Shown here one piece after another: positions 59,020 to 64,000 of a stretch of 64,000 bases of DNA. Positions within the stretch are counted from its first letter, which is position 1; each line of letters opens with the position of its first letter. Origin of the DNA: Isoetes taiwanensis. Its lineage: Eukaryota > Streptophyta > Lycopodiopsida > Isoetales > Isoetaceae. The stretch spans positions 6,805,971-6,869,970 of the forward strand of contig JAJEKV010000070.1 of assembly GCA_021234155.1 (NCBI GenBank), written 5' to 3'. The translations under genes were made by a program, and so were the position numbers. The notes under the pieces are model-generated. The model saw only the letters and a program-made list of their open reading frames with translations, did not search any database and was not told the DNA's origin.

Positions 59020-59560
59020 CACATCTGCCAAAATTCTACTTTTTTTCCTAAGACCTCGCTTATGTGCAAAGTGTGAGGAGTGATAAGAGAGGGATCCAAG
59101 ACATCTTCATGCTCGCTTATGCCATCTTCAACACTTCCACTTTCACCGGCCACTTGAGGAAGTGCTTGAGTTATCTTCTCATCACTATCAACAGACGGGT
59201 GAAGCATTCTTCTAACCTCTTCATCTTCTTTCTTCAGAAGTTACAAGCCTTCTTAAGCAAGTTGATTGTTTTCATGAATCCATTGTCTCCATTTCAATTT
59301 GAAATCATAGTACGTATCACTACTTGTCAAGTCTAGCCTTATCCTCGCATCCAACTTTCTTTTGGCCTTTTTGCCCTCTTCCTTGACTTCTCATTTCTAG
59401 CTCATACCTACCTTCAAAAGCATTTTCTCAACATGTAGCAAGCCACAAATCTTGAGTTTTGTCACCGTGCCTTCCTCTTTGATTGTGTCAAGCATCTTTG
59501 GCTATCCAAAGGTCTCCCCTTTGTCATCCTCCCCGCCGGAAGAGCAATCAATATACCTTT
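59020..59560 (-). pseudogene. Central segment of the minus-strand element, Lys/Glu-rich
   Basis: Shifted minus frames give LDTIKEEGTVTKLKICGLLH (near 59490-59430), KKAKRKLDARIRLDLTS (near 59390-59330), DFKLKWRQWIHENNQ (near 59310-59265), and from 59207 the acidic frame LHPSVDSDEKITQALPQVAG ... EHEDVLDPSLITPH. A charged linker between the transposase-like and methyltransferase-like parts is the simplest reading. No domain is recognised. Confidence 0.4.
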
Positions 59561-60168
59561 GGTACTTCGTGACATTACCGTGAGGCTCATTCCCTGCCTA
59601 ACCGAGGCATGACCCGGACATCCTCATCTTCCTCAGACTACAACAAGCACGGCAGCTAATGCTTTGACCCTACCGTCCGTGGTTGGTGGAAAGCATTAGG
59701 CCACTTAAATTCTGCAAATCGCCTCAAGAGCTAGGTTCTCAATCACAGCCTTTTGTTCTAGAAAGAAGCCTCTCCACCACATTTGATCTTCTTCAAAGGA
59801 AGGCTAATTTAAAACTCAGTAAAATTCCATTTTCAATGGATTTCAAGGCGATCGGGGTACTTTTTGTCGCTTGACACTTTTGGATTTTTAGAAGAAGTCA
59901 AGCCAAAGACATTCCATGGAACTAGTGTCCGGAATGCATTTAAGGAAGCGCAATCCTCTACCTGACGCACTTTAAAGGTGGTGTACTTCTTCCTCGCAAA
60001 AGGCTCTCTCTCCATTCTTCGCAGACTTTGATGTGATGTTGAAACGTAATGTCATTTAGCTTGTTCACGTGCCTTGTTCTCGCTTGCACGTTGAGAGAAA
60101 ACAAATTCCCCGGCTTCCGCGCCTCTATTTAGAAGCTCAACTACCGCATGCTGGGGGTGTAAGAGTCT

Positions 60169-60623
60169 TCAATGATAATGTAACCAAAGTGGAAGACAAA
60201 AGTTTTTTCTTCCGGAGACGACCGAAAACCCGCTGAACATCCGATCTATTTGATCGTGTGTATGCCCTACTAGCAAGAATCCGGAAGCTTTATTTTTCCT
60301 CGAAAATCTCCCAAACCTCCACTCAGTACGGCACGTAAAGCTAAAGAGTGTTTGATTTTGTTCTCCCGGTAGTGTTGCTGCTGCGTGTAGAGCAATCGGG
60401 TGATAACCGCTGCTCACAAAGAACCTTTTGCTAAGAATTGTAATTGTGAGATTGGATCACCATGCAAATTAGGATATGTTAAAAAGACTTTGCACCTTGG
60501 ACTCCCATTGAAGACCATGGCCCCCTGTACGAGGTGGACCTTGACAGCATTCTTCCGCACATCTTTTGAATGTTCAAGAAATGAGGTAAAGTCGCTTTTT
60601 TCTCTGATCCATTCCATCAATCA
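60169..60623 (-). pseudogene. Transposase-like core, IDGMDQ ... GHTHDQID
   Basis: VVIDGMDQRK lies at about 60627-60598. It is followed by VHLVQGAMVFNG and KVFLTYPNLHGDP in the frame at 60620-60414, then, after a frameshift at about 60414, by NQTLFSF and FLLVGHTHDQIDRMFSGFSV in the frame at 60417-60169 (residues 47-66). The motif order is the same as in the 3.2-3.8 kb copy. Asp and His residues in IDGMD and GHTHDQID are candidates for metal-binding catalytic residues of a DDE/RNase H-like fold. That is inference. I link the family to DUF7869 from memory. The role would be to mobilise the element. Confidence 0.75.
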
Positions 60624-61683
60624 CAACTATTATACTCAAGTGGATGCTCAAGAGCTTTTTTCCTATAAAGTTAGCAAGCTTCCTCTTCTCTCACCGCCAT
60701 AGCAAGCTTCTCATGCACAATGTCCAAGGAAGGAAGCAGTCAAACAATTACATGATGCAAGTACGAGAATGAAGAACTTGAACTTACTTTTTCGAGTCAT
60801 TCTTGCAGCTTTTTGACTCTTCAGCTTCAGACACGCTGGAGCACACGTATTATTTTGTACCTTCAGGAATTTTTTACAAGGCCAAATTCAGTTTTCCACA
60901 ATCTAGTGAAACGTGAATAAGAGATATAGTCAGATCGACCGCGATGTCTCTTTGTATTCTTTTGAAAACATCTTTTGTGATGTTATCCGTCAAGTGATAC
61001 ATATTGATGTTTGCAATTTTCACACGCTTCTTCCCTAAGTATTTTCTCCATCCATGCCATGAGCTAGGGTGATGCATTGTTACAATTCTTCCAGCCCACA
61101 TAATACCAATGCTAGGGTTTTTGTTCCACCTTTATGTATTCGGTGACATTCCGAGGAACCCAGCGGTGTACCCACTACGAAGTTATTTTTATTAATACCT
61201 CAGTCGCATTGATGAGTAAAGAAGTTGTGCCTGCCTGCCCTTACATGATAAGTCAAGCAGGCATCATTCCGCTCCTCAAATTGTCATAGAACCGTAATGT
61301 CTCTACTGTACCTAAGTTTAGCCATGTTGAATTTGCTAATGCATCCCAATGAACAGCATGTAGTTCTCGGTGAATTTTCTTATTTTATGCTCGCCCATCA
61401 GATTTCTTCTTCTTACTAAGAACATGCTCTCGCTTCTAAATCTACTTTGAATTTCTTTTGAAGATTGGTTAGAGAACATGTAATCTCGCTTGTTCCTTGT
61501 CGATCTTCATCCTTCCGATGAGTTCCACTCTAGGAGTGACTCCTCCTCTTTCCTTAGTGGTGTGTTCCCGGAGGAAAATAAACTACTTGACACAGCATTC
61601 TGAAAAATCTCGGAGGGGATGTAAAGTGTTAAATGTAGGTGATGGGTCAGTAGGATGTTGTTGTTTTTGATTATGTTGACTAG

Positions 61684-62550
61684 GTGTCTTGTCAAACATT
61701 TCTCTTATTGCTGTTTGAAATTCCCCTAAACCCATGTGTCACAACATTTGTGAGAGGAGGTGGGGACCCTACAAATATCTTCATTTGTGCACAAGTCATG
61801 GTGAGAAAAGTGATGGAGTTCTTCACATTCTTGTGGGCGGTTGCTGCGATCTTGTACTTGTTCCCTCAAGTAGAGGAGAAGCTACAAATATTGGAGGCGC
61901 CAAACACTGCTAGCAAGCCGCTAAAGATCCGCAGCTCGTGATGGCAGGCCAAAAGGAGATGGTAGCCTCATCGCGGTACTGTGGAGATGAAACGGCGAGG
62001 AGGCAACCTACCTTTGAAAGGGCTCGTGGAGGGTCGGAAAGGTGGTATACTTACTATGTGATGGACTTGAGAATCGCCAAGGAGTAAATGGGCGATGTTG
62101 TAGAGGCAGATGAGGAAGCCTGGCACCGTGCAAAAACACATGCTCATCGGGCGCTTTCCTTCTCAAGTAGAGGAACTCGCAAATAAAAGGTGGTGGAAGT
62201 CCGCTCTCGATGTGATTAACCATCTCCACACCCCCAACTAGTAGAGATACTAAGCAACTTGTGCAAGTTTGCTATTCGAGAATACGGCAGTCAAGCCAAG
62301 GAGAAGTCCGCTATTTCGAATACATGTTAGCACACATTTTGAATCAAACGACCTCGTGATACATAGAAATGGACATGTAAGTCTCAAGGAGACCTTCAAA
62401 AAGATTTTTGGCCACTGCGGTATTCCGCTTCGGCTCCACCGCCCGGATCTAGTGCCTTCAATACTTCGCGAATACTTTATTCCGCTTTACATAGCACGCA
62501 GGATGGAGAGAGAGGTGAGTGGTAAAAGTACAAATGTACGCATATTTTAG
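61684..62550 (+). pseudogene. Unassigned plus-strand coding-like block
   Basis: Plus frames at 61684-61941 (85 codons) and 62269-62550 (93 codons) are joined by shifted coding-like text, including HMLIGRFPSQVEELANKRWW near 62140-62200. The second frame has a balanced composition (HGHVSLKETFKKIFGHCGI-like text). Phe-Pro-x-Val-Glu-Glu occurs both near 61860 and near 62155 (FPQVEEKL and FPSQVEELA), hinting at an internal repeat. No family is recognised. The block lies head-to-head with the minus-strand element. Confidence 0.35.
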
Positions 62551-64000
62551 GAAATGTTGTTTAGGTAGGTCAAGTGTATTCCTAATACACTTTTGCCTGC
62601 TGGCGAAGGCCAAAGTGTATTCCGCATACTTAGTCACTAAAAAAAAAGTTTCATACAAAAACATGAAATTTAGTGCATTTTAAGCGCTTTTAGCAAAGAG
62701 AATTTAGACATTGTTATTCCGAATACATTTTCTACCACTTTGCTTTAACTAAAACAGCTTAGTTACCGTGATGTTGCAGCAGAATACAGGTCGTGAAACC
62801 CAAAGAAGCATCAAGCTCACGAGCAGAAACCCGCCGTAAAGGAATGCATCAAGAGACCATCGAGCCACAAGTATACGAGAACTTTCTGCAACTGCTGGTA
62901 CGCCATAAATGGCCGCCTTCTTTTCCTCTTTTGCTCAGACAAGATGGGGGAAATTCTTGATAAACTCTCGGTTATTGGAAGAATCCTTTGTTCTACATTT
63001 CCGCAGTTTTCTTTATTAAGGATCCAGACAGAAAAAGAATAATGATGGATTATGATGCAGATGGCCATTTCTTGCTCATGTCTTGCTCACGGTCCGAAAG
63101 AGCTGACAAATCTACAAATTGAATTGGCGTAGAGGCACTACCGTTCTGACCATTTATAACATATTTTGCCTCGACATACAAGGCTAAATCAGAGGCATTT
63201 GTTTCATTGTGGCTTGATTTTGTAGAATTAAAAGGCCATGTTCATATCCCGCCAATCCCAGCTCTAATCATTTCTAAGTGTGGCATCTCTTTTTATTTCT
63301 GTTAATGCTACTCTTACGGATCAACATAGTATATACGCTTGAGTTTGGGCCAAGTAGGGTTTCCAAGACCGCAGTGAAACAATCAATCATGGAAACATGC
63401 AACATGCAACATGGAAGGTTTATTGAAGATTCAAACGCTTGAAATCTTCTAAAAATACTCAGTTTACCGTACTAAGGGCATCAATTTCCATGCCTTTTCG
63501 TGGAAAATTTCATGTAAGTACTTCTCTCAGAATTGCCCTATATGAGGAAGGATATCATATTTTGTAAATTCTCTCCGTTGTTTGTTCCTTAGTCAACATA
63601 CCACTACTCCTTCCGTGATCCGCTAAGATGTGAAAATTATTAAGTGGTCCGCCCTACCTGCAGAAAAACCATAACACTCAACTTAAAGGTATGATCAGGA
63701 GATTATGCCCATGGTTCTGCAGCACAATCTTGCCCATTTGTTCAAAAATGTTTGTTTCTTTTAGGAATTTGCTCATACCGCATAAAATGCTGAGGATCCT
63801 CGCCTTTGGAGCTTTGGTTTCAAAGGCAAGGCGGGTTACATGTTCCGTGCCATGGCTTGGTTCCAAACCCCATTATATGCGACATTTGTTGGTTTGGTTC
63901 AAACTTCTTGATATACATGTAAAATGACATTTATCGTATAAAATGCTGGGTCCTTTTCTTGATATAAAAAAAGGCTACGTAACTGGAACGAAGTAAATAA
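62551..64000. other. No gene recognised
   Basis: Two overlapping frames at 63678-63927 are short. GTGTATTCC occurs twice near 62573 and 62614, as a small local repeat. Nothing else supported to the end of the window. Confidence 0.4.

Larger units (their letters stand above)
58260..61500 (-). mobile_element. Degenerate element: IDGMDQ/GHTHDQID transposase-like protein plus methyltransferase-like domain (copy 2)
   Basis: On the minus strand, protein-like pieces run almost continuously from about 61.5 kb to 58.26 kb. They begin with an Arg-rich piece near 61480-61330 and the frame at 61101-60874. Next come IDGMDQ (60621-60604), YPNLHGDP near 60470, GHTHDQID (60267-60244), a piece at 60015-59833, Lys/Glu-rich pieces to about 59020, and GDCTKL ... 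DLPYGF (58543-58526). The order is transposase-like core first, methyltransferase-like domain last. Many frameshifts are present and termini were not found, so the limits are approximate. Same-strand order suggests one transcription unit or polyprotein, which is inferred. Confidence 0.6.

Overview
This window looks like repeat-dominated intergenic DNA from a large land-plant nuclear genome. The evidence is degenerate plant-type retroelements, no compact gene arrays, no rRNA, tRNA, operon or CRISPR signal that I could recognise, long polypurine tracts, and many diverged tandem duplications. I found no convincing intact host gene. The elements are types I associate, from memory only, with ferns and other non-flowering plants, so lineage is an inference. 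Frames break very often inside otherwise clear domains. This fits old decayed copies, but uncorrected long-read indels could also contribute.

Layout. 1-2.0 kb: AT-rich, one short tandem repeat. 2.06-2.35 kb: CG-dense island rich in CGACGCC. 2.4-4.6 kb (minus): broken copy of a protein family with IDGMD and H-x-HDQID motifs. 5.0-5.6 and 7.24-7.45 kb: two clusters of the 14-bp palindrome GTATAAATTTATAC, on either side of a broken acidic ORF (6.34-7.24 kb, plus). 7.7-10.1 kb (minus): decayed coding-like DNA. 10.85-11.4 kb: two related small coding fragments. 11.58-13.09 kb: polypurine tract. 15.5-18.2 kb: a roughly 0.5-0.65 kb segment present twice. 19.3-20.5 kb: unassigned coding-like DNA. 20.5-26.5 kb: A-rich DNA with nested duplications. 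28.1-31.3 kb: unassigned, mildly coding-like. 31.5-32.5 kb: tandem duplication. 33.07-34.1 kb (plus): broken amino-methyltransferase-like gene, with a third palindrome cluster between its two halves. 40.0-45.1 kb (plus): GC-rich, nearly full-length but broken LINE with endonuclease, reverse transcriptase, C-terminal region and a (CTTC)n tail. 46.02-47.66 kb: second polypurine tract. 52.2-54.2 kb: gag-like or unassigned ORFs. 55.4-55.9 kb: Copia integrase remnant. 58.26-61.5 kb (minus): the best copy of the IDGMDQ/GHTHDQID family, ending in the same methyltransferase-like domain. 61.7-62.55 kb: plus-strand coding-like DNA. The rest holds nothing I can name.

The most notable signal is a probable, little-described plant mobile element. 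It pairs a transposase-like protein (IDGMDQ ... GHTHDQID) with an amino-methyltransferase-like domain carrying a DIPYGF or DLPYGF motif. In the 33-kb copy the DPPY-type motif precedes the binding motif, the order known for permuted (beta-class) enzymes. Arrays of an exact AT-rich palindrome lie beside or inside some of these remnants. Each half is supported by two independent copies in this window. The link between the palindromes and the element is inference.
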